Positions 1 through 7,738 of a stretch of DNA of 64,000 nt are shown one piece after another. The position numbers and the translations under genes are program-made. Each line of letters opens with the position of its first letter. Position 1 is the first letter of the stretch. The notes beneath the pieces were generated by a model that made no database searches, was not told the origin of the DNA, and saw nothing but the letters and a program-made list of their open reading frames with translations. The DNA is from Nonomuraea montanisoli (GTDB lineage Bacteria; Actinomycetota; Actinomycetes; Streptosporangiales; Streptosporangiaceae), in the NCBI RefSeq assembly GCF_013363975.1, contig NZ_JABWGN010000004.1:248001-312000 (forward strand). The letters are read 5' to 3'.

Positions 1-1
1 G

Positions 2-499
2 ACGTTGTCCTGGAGCGACCTGGGCGAGGGTCCGCGGGCGCGGTCCCGGGCCATCCGCGGTCCGGAGGGAGAGGCACTCGTCCTCGACGGGACCTTCCTC
101 ATCGACACCGCGTACACCGGAGGCGTCCTGAACCCGCTCCCCGAGGAGGAGATCGCGCTCTACCGCGAGCCGTACCCGACGCGCGAGAGCCGCCGGCCGC
201 TGCTGCAGTGGGCACGCTCGATCCCGCTGGACGGCGAGCCGGCCGAGGTGGCGGAGCGGGTCGAGCGCTACGACGCGTGGCTGGCCAAGAGCGACGACGT
301 GCCGAAGCTGCTGCTCACGTTCGACTCCTCGCCGACGCTGCTCATCACGCCGGACGTCGCCGCGTGGTGCGCGGACACGTTCGCGGCGCTGGAGGTCGAG
401 CACTGCGGCCCCGCCGGGCACCACGCCCCGGAGGACCGGCCCGAGGCCATCGCCACGGCCGTCACCGCCTGGGCCCGCCGGCACGACCTGGCCGGTTGA
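2..499 (+). CDS. Haloalkane dehalogenase-like alpha/beta hydrolase (C-terminal part, cut by window edge)
   Basis: C-terminal portion of an alpha/beta-fold hydrolase, most like haloalkane dehalogenases, which hydrolyse carbon-halogen bonds in the cytoplasm. The frame is open to the left edge, so the N-terminus and nucleophilic Asp lie outside the window; full-length relatives have about 290-300 residues and about 165 are visible. The cap-to-core stretch EEIALYREPYPTRESRRP and the following LLQWARSIPLDGEP resemble that family closely. The late GHH...PEDRPE segment carries the presumed catalytic His. No true start can be assigned; the TTG at position 5 is only the first possible codon. Epoxide hydrolases are an alternative within the same superfamily. 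Confidence 0.75.
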   Translation, partial: TLSWSDLGEGPRARSRAIRGPEGEALVLDGTFLIDTAYTGGVLNPLPEEEIALYREPYPTRESRRPLLQWARSIPLDGEPAEVAERVERYDAWLAKSDDVPKLLLTFDSSPTLLITPDVAAWCADTFAALEVEHCGPAGHHAPEDRPEAIATAVTAWARRHDLAG

Positions 500-522
500 G
501 CCGGGCGCCGCTTCACCGCATC

Positions 523-618
523 CTCCGGAATCTCGATCGCGGCGCGGACGGCCACTCCGGAATCTCGATCGCGGCGCGGACGGCCACTCCGGAATCTCGA
601 TTGCGGCGGGGACGGCCG
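523..618. repeat. Three tandem 32-bp repeats upstream of a LysE gene
   Basis: Three head-to-tail units begin at 523, 555 and 587, each opening CTCCGGAATCTCGATCGCGG. Units 1 and 2 match over the full 32 bp; unit 3 differs at a few bases. The array fills the gap between the dehalogenase stop and the LysE start and ends about 18 bp before that ATG. Each unit contains TCGATCGCG, a partly palindromic core that could bind a protein, but no function is shown. Confidence 0.8.
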
Positions 619-636
619 CGCCGCGATCATCCCGTC

Positions 637-1287
637 ATGGAACTCCTGCCCTCCCTGCCCGCCTTCGTCCTCGCCGTGATCCTCATCTCGGCCTCGCCGG
701 GGCCCGCGATGGCCCTCATCCTGCGCCGGGCCGCCGTACGCGGGCTCTCCGGCGCGGTCCCCACGGTGCTCGGCCTCGAGGCCGGCCTCTACGTCTGGGC
801 GCTGTGCGCCGCCGCCGGCCTGGCCGCCCTCGTCGCCGCCTCCGAGGTGGCCTTCGTCGTCCTACGGGTGGCCGGCGCCGCCTTCCTGCTGTACCTCGGG
901 GTGAAGGCGTGGCGCTCCGCGTGGCGCAGCCGCCGGACCGGCGCCGCGGCGCAGCCGGAGGAGGAGCCCCCGGCGGCCTCCGCCCGGTCCTGGTGGAAGG
1001 CGTTCGGGGAGGGCGCCGTCGTGATGCTGGCCAACCCGAAGGCCGCCGCCTTCATGATCGCCTTCTATCCGCAGTTCGTGCCGCACGACCGGCCGCTGCT
1101 CGCCACCACGGCGCTGCTGGCCCTGCTCCAGGTCGCCCTGGAGACGGTCCTCTACCTGTCGCTCGCGGCGGTGGTGGGGCGCGCGGGCGCGTGGTTCCGC
1201 CGTCCGGTCGTCCGCCGCCGGCTCGACGCCGTGAGCGGCACCGTGCTCGTCGCCCTGGGCCTGCGGGTCGCCGCCGAGAGCCGCTGA
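637..1287 (+). CDS. LysE/RhtB family amino-acid exporter
   Basis: A 216-residue inner-membrane exporter of the LysE/RhtB family, which pumps amino acids or similar small molecules outward. The N-terminus has the family signature in the first helix (ISASPGPAMALIL) and about six hydrophobic segments follow. The conserved LANPKAAAFMIAFYPQFV motif begins helix 4. A charged Arg/Glu/Pro loop at about residues 95-125 is the usual cytoplasmic linker. The ATG at 637 was chosen because it starts directly with the first hydrophobic segment; longer upstream frames run through the tandem repeats and have no homologous sequence. The substrate cannot be deduced. A second LysE gene lies at 25052-25684. Confidence 0.85.
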   Translation: MELLPSLPAFVLAVILISASPGPAMALILRRAAVRGLSGAVPTVLGLEAGLYVWALCAAAGLAALVAASEVAFVVLRVAGAAFLLYLGVKAWRSAWRSRRTGAAAQPEEEPPAASARSWWKAFGEGAVVMLANPKAAAFMIAFYPQFVPHDRPLLATTALLALLQVALETVLYLSLAAVVGRAGAWFRRPVVRRRLDAVSGTVLVALGLRVAAESR

Positions 1288-1411
1288 GAGCCGCTGACCC
1301 CATCATAACGATTGCTTCTGGACGCCATCGCGATCATCTCTTGGACTTCTGACAGTCGCCGGGGGCACCCTGGAGGGGAACGACCGGACCCAGCGACAGA
1401 GAGCACTCACC

Positions 1412-2077
1412 ATGGCCACCTACGTCCTCGTCCCCGGCATGTGCCACGGCGGCTGGAGCTTCGCCCCCGTCACCGAGCGGCTGCGCTCCCACGGCCACCG
1501 CGTCATCCCGGTCACCCTCACCGGGGTGGCCGAACGCCACCACCTCCTGACCGGCGGGGTCAACCTCGACACCCACGTCCGGGACGTGACCGCCCTGCTG
1601 GAGGTCGAGGAGGTCGAGGACGCCGTGCTCGTCGGCCACAGCTACGGCGGCATGGTGATCACCGGCGCCGCCGACCGCGCCCCCGGGCGGGCCGGCGCGC
1701 TGGTCTACCTCGACGCGGTCGTCCCCTCCGACGGCGACTCCTGCTGGTCGCTCGTCCGCGACGAGGAGCGCCGCTGGTACGCCGACGTGGACGACACCGG
1801 CTACGCGACGCGCCCCCTGCCCTTCTTCGACCCGCGCGCCACGGCCCACCCGATCGCCTCGGTGCTGCAGCGCCTGCGGCTCACCGGCGACCTCGCGCAC
1901 GTGCGCCGCAGGGACTACGCGTACGCGACCGGCTGGGACGGCGAGTCGCCGTTCACCGTCTTCCGTGACCGGCTGCGGCACGACCCGGCGTGGACGGTCC
2001 ACGACCTGGCCGGCGGCCACAACCTCATGCGCGACGCCCCCGACGAGCTGGTCAAGGTCCTGCTCGGCGCCGCCTGA
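1412..2077 (+). CDS. Alpha/beta fold hydrolase (esterase, hydroxynitrile-lyase-like)
   Basis: A 221-residue single-domain alpha/beta hydrolase. It opens with YVLVPGMCHGGWSF, the oxyanion-hole HGxW type found in plant methylesterase and hydroxynitrile-lyase relatives and their actinobacterial homologues. The nucleophile elbow is GHSYGGMV (Ser at about residue 78) and the catalytic His lies in AGGHNLMRDAP near the C-terminus. No signal peptide is present, so it should be cytoplasmic. It is a single gene, convergent with the M48 peptidase gene; the two stop codons are 17 bp apart inside a hairpin. The substrate is unknown. Confidence 0.85.
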   Translation: MATYVLVPGMCHGGWSFAPVTERLRSHGHRVIPVTLTGVAERHHLLTGGVNLDTHVRDVTALLEVEEVEDAVLVGHSYGGMVITGAADRAPGRAGALVYLDAVVPSDGDSCWSLVRDEERRWYADVDDTGYATRPLPFFDPRATAHPIASVLQRLRLTGDLAHVRRRDYAYATGWDGESPFTVFRDRLRHDPAWTVHDLAGGHNLMRDAPDELVKVLLGAA

Positions 2078-2100
2078 GCCCGGGGAGAGCCGGGTCAGGC
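2072..2100. terminator. Hairpin spanning two convergent stop codons
   Basis: GCCTGAGCCCGG (2072-2083) pairs with GCCGGGTCAGGC (2089-2100), with one bulged base. Both facing stop codons lie in the arms. There is no T-tract, so it is a candidate bidirectional terminator or pause hairpin rather than a classic intrinsic terminator. Confidence 0.4.
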
Positions 2101-3357
2101 GTAGGACACCTCCCGCCGCTCCTCGCCGAGGGCCGTGGCGATGGCGGCGAAGCGCGGCGCCAGCTCCGCCTCGACGGCCGACTCCTCCTCCTCGCCCAGT
2201 TCCACGACGGGCGCCGCGTACCCCAGGGAGCGGACGAACTCCACCCGCAGGTGGGTCGGCGGGTGCGAGTGGAAGACGTGCCCCCGCGTCCGGGCCTCCA
2301 GCCGGCGCCGCCGCTCCAGCTCGTGCTCCGGCACCTGGCCGTGCTTCTCGGGCAGCCGCGACCACACGGACGTGCCGAACGAGGCGGCGAGCCAGCTCAG
2401 CTCGCCCAGCTCGACGCGCGCGGTGGCCAGGCGGTCCAGCATGACGGCCGCCGCCTCGGACGACGCCACCCGGGCGGCCCGCTCGTCGGCGACGTACTCC
2501 CCCTGCCGCGACGCGCGCATCGACACGGCCAGCAGGAGGAACCCGAGCATCCGCAGCACGAGCCCGGCCAGCCACATGAGGGCCGCCAGCGCGAGGGAGA
2601 GCATGGCGACGAAGCTCTGCGCCGTCACCTCGGCGGAATCCCTGCCGCCGCGCGCGACCGCCCGGACGACCTCGTGGACCTCCTCCAGAGCGCGGATCGC
2701 GGTCCCGGTGAGGCGCCCCTCACGGACGTCGCCGTTGCTGGAGTGGCTGAGCTCGTGCCCCAGGAGCGCCACCTTCTCCTGCGGGCCCAGTATCGCCCAG
2801 AGGGGCGCGCCGAGGATGAGGGCCCGCCTGCCGCGCAGCCCGATCCGCGCGTACGCGGCGTTGTACTCGGCCGAGACGAACACCACGTCGACCGGCGGCG
2901 CGCCCACCTCGGCGCCGACCCGGTCCAGCAGGCCGAACAGGCGCGGCGCGCGGTCGCGGCCGAGGAGGTGAGGGCCGGCGGGCAGGCGGCCGAGCCGGGG
3001 CCGCATCAGCCACGCCGTGCCCAGCAGGAGCACGGCCAGGAGGACGCCCACGATGTTCGGCACCGCGACGACGATCACCGCCGCCGCCACCAGGCAGCCG
3101 GCGGTGATCAGGTGGATCAGCACCGCCAGCAGCATGGCCACCGCTCGGGAGAGCCCGCCGCCCTCCAGCGCGGCGCCGCGGCGCAGGACGTGGGCATGCT
3201 GCCCGGCGGTGAGCCGGTCCGCGAGCACGGCCCCGAGGGACCGACTGCCGGGTAACTCCTCGGCGAGGTTCCATTCGCACGACGGGCACCAGACGGCGTA
3301 GCGGCCGTCCCGGACGATGTCGGCGGAGCACTGGGGACAGGGGGTGTGAGAAGACAT
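2095..3357 (-). CDS. M48-family membrane metallopeptidase with N-terminal zinc ribbon
   Basis: A 420-residue zinc endopeptidase of the HtpX/Ste24 superfamily, predicted to cut membrane or misfolded proteins. Residues 7-27 carry two CxxC pairs (CPQC, CPSC), a zinc-ribbon head not found in plain HtpX. Two hydrophobic segments follow at about 71-117. The catalytic HELSH motif is at about 201-205, and the downstream GEYVADERAA segment supplies the third metal ligand (Glu). A hydrophobic pair follows the active site. ATG 3357 was chosen because MSSHTPCPQC starts the zinc ribbon; an upstream extension would add 30 Arg-rich residues without similarity. It is monocistronic and divergent from the secreted esterase gene. 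Confidence 0.85.
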   Translation of the reverse strand: MSSHTPCPQCSADIVRDGRYAVWCPSCEWNLAEELPGSRSLGAVLADRLTAGQHAHVLRRGAALEGGGLSRAVAMLLAVLIHLITAGCLVAAAVIVVAVPNIVGVLLAVLLLGTAWLMRPRLGRLPAGPHLLGRDRAPRLFGLLDRVGAEVGAPPVDVVFVSAEYNAAYARIGLRGRRALILGAPLWAILGPQEKVALLGHELSHSSNGDVREGRLTGTAIRALEEVHEVVRAVARGGRDSAEVTAQSFVAMLSLALAALMWLAGLVLRMLGFLLLAVSMRASRQGEYVADERAARVASSEAAAVMLDRLATARVELGELSWLAASFGTSVWSRLPEKHGQVPEHELERRRRLEARTRGHVFHSHPPTHLRVEFVRSLGYAAPVVELGEEEESAVEAELAPRFAAIATALGEERREVSYA

Positions 3358-3491
3358 GATCGCGAGTGTGGCACGGCCGGCGCCCCGCCGTTCGCACACC
3401 GGCCATTGACGGCACGGGCGGATCACTGATGCCATGATCCCAGGCACTGACCAAGCGGCCGTTCGGCCCTGTCGTGCGCCGAGGAGGATCC

Positions 3492-4838
3492 GTGCGACGC
3501 CCCATCCCCCGCTCCCGCCGGCCGGTCCGCGCCCTTGCCGCGGCCCTGCTCACCCCGCTGCTCCCCCCGCTTCTCACCGGCCTTCTCTCCGGCCTTCTCG
3601 CCGCGCCGGCGATCGCGCCGCCCGCGCAAGCCGCACAGAGCGCCCACGCCGCCGGCTGCTCGGGCGTCCTGCCCGCGCCCGACGCGTACGGCATCACCTG
3701 TTTGCGCGTCGAACGGCACCCGCAGCGCGACGGGTCCGAGCTGCGCGACGTCACCATGACCTCGACCGCGATCTTCCAGGCGTCCGGCGGGACCCCGGTC
3801 ATCAGCCCCCTGGCCGAGCCGATCACCGTCCGGGTCTACCTCCCCCCGGGCTACGACCCCGCCGCCTCCCCCCGCCACCGCTCCCTCTACCTGATCAACG
3901 GCGGAGGCGACGCCCACGACGAGTGGACCACCAAGACGGACCTGGTGTCGCTGCTGGCCGAGGTCCCCGGGCACCCGTACGACGGGATCGTGGTCATGCC
4001 GACCGGTGGCCGGAGCGGCTGGTACGCCGACTGGGCGGGCCGCACCGACGGCTTCTTCGCGCCCAGATGGGAGACGTACCACATCTCCCAGCTCGTCCCC
4101 TGGATCGACGCGAACTTCGCCACCGTCGCCGACCGGTCGGGGCGCGGGCTGGCGGGGGTGTCGATGGGCGGGTACGGCACGCTGCGCTACGCCGCCGCGC
4201 ACCCCGACGTGTTCTCGGTCGTCGGCGCGCTGTCGCCCGGCATCGAGCTGCGGGCCAGGCCCGCACAGGGCACGATCTCCGACTCCATGTGGCAGGCCGG
4301 CGCCGCGATCGCGCCTCTCGACCTGCTCGACGGCGCGTTCCGGGTCAACAAGTACGACGCCGGCGGCGTGCTCGTGCTCGACCAGGACGTGCAGCGTCTC
4401 TATCGGCTGGACACGCTGTTCGGCCCGCACACCACGACCGTCTCCGGCGGACGCACCGTGTACGACTGGCCCTCGGCCAACCCGGCCACGCTCGCCACGC
4501 AGGGGAGGTACGCGCCGTTCAACGGCCGGCTCGCCGTGTACGCGGGAGGCTGTGCCCCCGCCGCGGCCGACCCGCCCGGCCACGGCACGGGGCCGGCGCC
4601 GTCCGGCTGCGGTTACAGCACCACCTCATCGGCGGTGACCGGCGCGACGACGGTGAACGAGTACATCCTCGGCTCGTACGCCGCCGCCTTCGACGCCACG
4701 CTGACCGGCCTCGGCGTCGGCCACCGCTACTGCTACAGCGCGGGCGGCCACGACTGGAACTCCTGGCCGGCCTACCTGACCGATTTCCTCCAGTACGCGT
4801 ACGGCACGCCACCCGCCCGCTGCCCGACCGTTTCCTGA
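3492..4838 (+). CDS. Secreted esterase (antigen 85-like fold)
   Basis: A 448-residue exported esterase of the putative esterase/antigen-85 superfamily. The first 48 residues are a signal peptide: an Arg-rich start, a long Ala/Leu core and a likely cut after PAQA. The nucleophile elbow is GVSMGGYG (about residue 223), and the C-terminal AGGHDWNSW gives the catalytic His. Four or more Cys residues after the signal fit an extracellular disulfide-bonded protein. GTG 3492 is preferred over an earlier ATG at 3474 because GAGGAGGA (3481-3488) sits at ribosome-binding distance. The stretch between nucleophile and His is longer than in antigen 85 and holds a Gly/Ala/Pro-rich segment. The substrate is unknown. 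Confidence 0.8.
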   Translation: MRRPIPRSRRPVRALAAALLTPLLPPLLTGLLSGLLAAPAIAPPAQAAQSAHAAGCSGVLPAPDAYGITCLRVERHPQRDGSELRDVTMTSTAIFQASGGTPVISPLAEPITVRVYLPPGYDPAASPRHRSLYLINGGGDAHDEWTTKTDLVSLLAEVPGHPYDGIVVMPTGGRSGWYADWAGRTDGFFAPRWETYHISQLVPWIDANFATVADRSGRGLAGVSMGGYGTLRYAAAHPDVFSVVGALSPGIELRARPAQGTISDSMWQAGAAIAPLDLLDGAFRVNKYDAGGVLVLDQDVQRLYRLDTLFGPHTTTVSGGRTVYDWPSANPATLATQGRYAPFNGRLAVYAGGCAPAAADPPGHGTGPAPSGCGYSTTSSAVTGATTVNEYILGSYAAAFDATLTGLGVGHRYCYSAGGHDWNSWPAYLTDFLQYAYGTPPARCPTVS

Positions 4839-4893
4839 CATTCGCGGCACGCCGAGCCGGAGCCTTTACGTTGTAGATCACACGGACGGGGCC

Positions 4894-4922
4894 TTGCCAA
4901 GCCATGATCCGCAGTTTAGGTT
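4894..4922 (+). promoter_or_regulatory. Promoter of the siderophore operon
   Basis: TTGCCA (4894-4899) and TAGGTT (4917-4922) are spaced by 17 bp and match a housekeeping-type promoter. The -10 lies inside the iron box, so a bound iron repressor would block RNA polymerase. Assigned by eye; no start site has been mapped. Confidence 0.55.
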
Positions 4923-4934
4923 AGCCTTACCTAA
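4916..4934 (+). promoter_or_regulatory. IdeR/DmdR-type iron box
   Basis: TTAGGTTAGCCTTACCTAA matches the actinobacterial DtxR-family operator TTAGGTTAGGCTAACCTAA at 17 of 19 positions. It overlaps the -10 hexamer and lies 21 bp before the first gene of the siderophore operon. Iron-loaded IdeR/DmdR is expected to repress here and release when iron is scarce. Confidence 0.88.
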
Positions 4935-4955
4935 TACTTCGGAGGCAGAAGCTTC

Positions 4956-6272
4956 ATGTCCGTGCAGTTCCCGCCTTCCGCCGCGCCGCGCTCCGCCTAC
5001 CCGGTGGACGTGCTCCCCGCCCGGCTCCGCCGACTCCTCCTCCACCTCGCCTCGGCCGGCACCCCGGTGTCGGCCTACGTCTACGACGGCGAGGTGGCCG
5101 CCGAGCGCGCCCGCGAGCTGCGGGCCGCCTTACCCGGCTGGGCGGCCGTCCACTACGCCGTCAAGGCCAACTCCTTCCCTGGCGTCGTCGCCGCCCTGGC
5201 CCCGCATGTCGACGGGTTCGAGGTGGCTTCCCGGGCCGAGCTCGACCTCGCCCTCAGCGCCCGTCCCACGGCGGACCGGCCGGGGCGGGAGGCGGCGGCC
5301 ACGCGGAGTTCCGCCCCGGCCCCCGTCGCGGCGGCGGCCATGCGGCGTTCCGCGCCGGCTCCCGTCGTGGCGGCGGGCCCGGCCAAGTCGCCGCCCTTCC
5401 TGGCCGCGCTCATCCGGGCACGGGTCGAGGCGATCAACGCCGAGAGCCTGCTGGAGCTGCACCGGATCAGCGCCATCGCCGTCGCCGAGGGCGTCCGCGC
5501 CCGGGTGACGCTGCGGGTGAACCCCGCCTCGATCCCCGTCACCGGCTCGCTGCGGATGGGCGGCGTCCCGTCCCAGTTCGGCGTGGCCGAGCCGGACGTG
5601 CCGGACGTGCTGCGCGCCGCGGCCCGGCTCCCCGGCCTCGACCTGGTCGGCTTCCACGTGCACGCGGCCTCCGGCAACCTCGACGCCGACGCCCACGCCG
5701 CGTACCTGCGCTGGTGCGTGGAGTGGAGCACCCGCACCGCCCGCGCGTGCGGCGTCGACCTGCGCCTCGTGGACGTGGGCGGCGGCATCGGGGTGGCCTT
5801 CGAGGGCGAGAAGCCGTTCGACGTCGCCCGCTTCGGCGAGCTGGCCGCCCAGGTGGAGCCGCCACCCGGCGTCCGCGTGCTGCTGGAGCCGGGCCGCTAC
5901 CTGGTCGCCGACTGCGGCTGGTACGCCGCCGAGGCGATCGACGTGAAGACCTCGTACGGGGCGTCGTACGTGCTGATCCGCGGCGGCATCAACCACTTCC
6001 AGCTCCCCACCTCCTGGGACATCGTGCACAACATGGCGGTGCTGCCCGTCGAGGACTGGCCCGAGGACTGTCCGCGTCCCGCCCTGACCGACACCGAGGT
6101 GACCGTCACCGGCGAGCTGTGCACCCCCGAGGACACGCTGCTGCGCGACGTCCGGGTGGACCGGGTGCGCGCCGGCGACATCGTCGTCTTCCCGTACGCC
6201 GGCTCCTACGGCTGGGAGTTCGCCATGCACCGCTTCCTCGGCCACCCCGTCGCCGAGCGCCACCTGCTGTGA
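4956..6272 (+). CDS. Fold-III PLP-dependent decarboxylase (DAP decarboxylase-like, SbnH/AcsE type)
   Basis: A 438-residue pyridoxal-phosphate decarboxylase of the alanine-racemase fold, related to diaminopimelate/ornithine decarboxylases and to siderophore enzymes such as SbnH and AcsE. The PLP lysine is K70 in YAVKAN. Other active-site marks are FHVH (H234), the GGG loop (275-277), EPGRY (311-315) and the catalytic Cys in GELCTPED (C389). It is the first gene behind the iron box, with GGAGG (4941-4945) before the ATG. It may decarboxylate an amino acid or a citryl-amino-acid intermediate to supply an amine arm. An Ala/Pro insertion at about residues 103-140, made of two 13-residue repeats, interrupts the barrel just before the GPAK motif. 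Confidence 0.85.
   Translation: MSVQFPPSAAPRSAYPVDVLPARLRRLLLHLASAGTPVSAYVYDGEVAAERARELRAALPGWAAVHYAVKANSFPGVVAALAPHVDGFEVASRAELDLALSARPTADRPGREAAATRSSAPAPVAAAAMRRSAPAPVVAAGPAKSPPFLAALIRARVEAINAESLLELHRISAIAVAEGVRARVTLRVNPASIPVTGSLRMGGVPSQFGVAEPDVPDVLRAAARLPGLDLVGFHVHAASGNLDADAHAAYLRWCVEWSTRTARACGVDLRLVDVGGGIGVAFEGEKPFDVARFGELAAQVEPPPGVRVLLEPGRYLVADCGWYAAEAIDVKTSYGASYVLIRGGINHFQLPTSWDIVHNMAVLPVEDWPEDCPRPALTDTEVTVTGELCTPEDTLLRDVRVDRVRAGDIVVFPYAGSYGWEFAMHRFLGHPVAERHLL
5304..5381 (+). repeat. In-frame 39-bp duplication in the decarboxylase gene
   Basis: Two adjacent 39-bp units (5304-5342 and 5343-5381) encode RSSAPAPVAAAAM and RRSAPAPVVAAGP. They form an Ala/Pro linker where relatives pass straight from one strand to the next helix of the barrel. 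The units have diverged at several bases, so the duplication is not very recent. Confidence 0.8.
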
Positions 6273-6322
6273 CTCCCGCCGGGTTCCGGCTTCCTCCCTG
6301 TCCGTCCACTATCTGGAGACCC

Positions 6323-7738
6323 ATGACCGCGCATCCGGCCGACCTGGCCCCGGACTCCGCCCTCGACCCCTTCGCCTCTCCCGACGACGCCGGCGCGGCG
6401 GTGCTGCGCCGTCAGCGTGACCGCGAGTCCTCCGCCCGCACCTACGCCCGGTCCTTCCCGATCGTCCCGGTACGCGCCGAGGGCATGGTGGTCGAGGGCG
6501 CCGACGGCCGCCGCTACCTCGACTGCCTGTCCGGCGCGGGCACCCTCGCCCTCGGCCACAACCACCCGGTGGTCCTGGAGGCGATCCGGCGCACGCTCGA
6601 CAGCGGGGCCCCGCTGCACGTCCTCGACCTGGCGACGCCGGAGAAGGACGCGTTCGTGGAGGAGCTGTTCGCCACGCTGCCGCGCGGGCTGGCCGACCGG
6701 GCGCGGATCCACTTCTGCGGGCCCGCCGGGACCGACGCGGTGGAGGCGGCGCTGAAGCTCATGCAGACCGCCACCGGCCGCCGCGGCCTGCTCGCCTTCA
6801 CCGGCGGCTATCACGGCATGACCCTCGGGGCCCTGGCCGCGACCGCGAACGTCGCGGTCAAGGAGCCCGTGGCCGGCATCGCGGCCGACGTGACGCGGCT
6901 GCCGTACCCGTACCCGTACCGCTGCCCGTTCGGCGTGGGCGGGCAGGCGGGGGCGCGGCTGTCGGCGGCGTACACGCAGCGGCTGCTCGACGACCCGGCG
7001 GGTGGCGTCGTGCCGCCCGCGGCGATGATCGTGGAGGCGGTGCAGGGCGAGGGCGGCGCGGTGCCGGCGCCCGACTCCTGGCTGCGGGAGATGCGGCGGA
7101 TCACGGCCGAACGCGAGATCCCGCTCGTCGTGGACGAGGTGCAGACCGGTGTCGGACGCACCGGGGCCTTCTGGGCGGTGGAGCACAGCGGGATCGTGCC
7201 GGACGTCATGGTGCTGTCCAAGGCGATCGGCGGCAGCCTGCCGCTCGCGGTCATCGTCTACCACGAGGACTACGACGGGTGGCTGCCGGGCGCGCACACG
7301 GGAACGTTCCGCGGCAACACGCTGGCCATGGCGGCCGGCACGGCCACGCTGCGCCACGTCGCCCGCGAGGGCCTGGCCGGGCGCGCCGCCGAGGTCGGCG
7401 GCCGGATGCTGGACCGGCTCGGCGCGCTGCGCGACGAGCTGCCGGTGGTCGGCGACGTGCGGGGGCGTGGGCTGATGCTCGGCGTCGAGCTGGTGGACCC
7501 GGGCGGCGAGCCCGACGCGTGCGGGGCGTTCCCCGCGGCGCCGCGCACGGCGGCCGAGGTCCGCGCGGCGTGCCTGGAGCGCGGGCTCATCGTGGAGCTC
7601 GGCGGCCGGTACGACTCCACGGTGCGGCTGCTTCCGCCGCTGGTCATCACGGACGAGCAGGCGGAGGCGGTCGTGGACCGGCTGGCCGACGCGGTCGCCG
7701 CGGTGACGGCCCCCCGCCTGGCGGGACGGCTCGCATGA
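6323..7738 (+). CDS. Diaminobutyrate--2-oxoglutarate aminotransferase
   Basis: A 471-residue class-III PLP aminotransferase. It should convert L-aspartate 4-semialdehyde plus glutamate into L-2,4-diaminobutyrate, the first step to 1,3-diaminopropane. The PLP lysine is K300 in VLSKAIGGSLPLAV, the cofactor Asp is D271 in VVDEVQTG, and CGPAGTDAVEAALK is the family phosphate-binding region. Length and sequence fit RhbA of rhizobactin biosynthesis and EctB of ectoine biosynthesis. Its direct overlap with a diaminobutyrate decarboxylase gene and absence of ectoine-synthase genes favour the siderophore role. A GGAG lies just before ATG 6323, 50 bp after the previous gene. Confidence 0.9.
   Translation: MTAHPADLAPDSALDPFASPDDAGAAVLRRQRDRESSARTYARSFPIVPVRAEGMVVEGADGRRYLDCLSGAGTLALGHNHPVVLEAIRRTLDSGAPLHVLDLATPEKDAFVEELFATLPRGLADRARIHFCGPAGTDAVEAALKLMQTATGRRGLLAFTGGYHGMTLGALAATANVAVKEPVAGIAADVTRLPYPYPYRCPFGVGGQAGARLSAAYTQRLLDDPAGGVVPPAAMIVEAVQGEGGAVPAPDSWLREMRRITAEREIPLVVDEVQTGVGRTGAFWAVEHSGIVPDVMVLSKAIGGSLPLAVIVYHEDYDGWLPGAHTGTFRGNTLAMAAGTATLRHVAREGLAGRAAEVGGRMLDRLGALRDELPVVGDVRGRGLMLGVELVDPGGEPDACGAFPAAPRTAAEVRAACLERGLIVELGGRYDSTVRLLPPLVITDEQAEAVVDRLADAVAAVTAPRLAGRLA

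Noticed and set aside
523..618. CRISPR-like array
   Set aside because: Three directly adjacent 32-bp units without spacers form a simple tandem repeat.
5130..6263. Long minus-strand open frames over the siderophore genes
   Set aside because: His/Arg/Gly-rich composition typical of antisense frames in GC-rich DNA; the plus strand has complete conserved enzymes.
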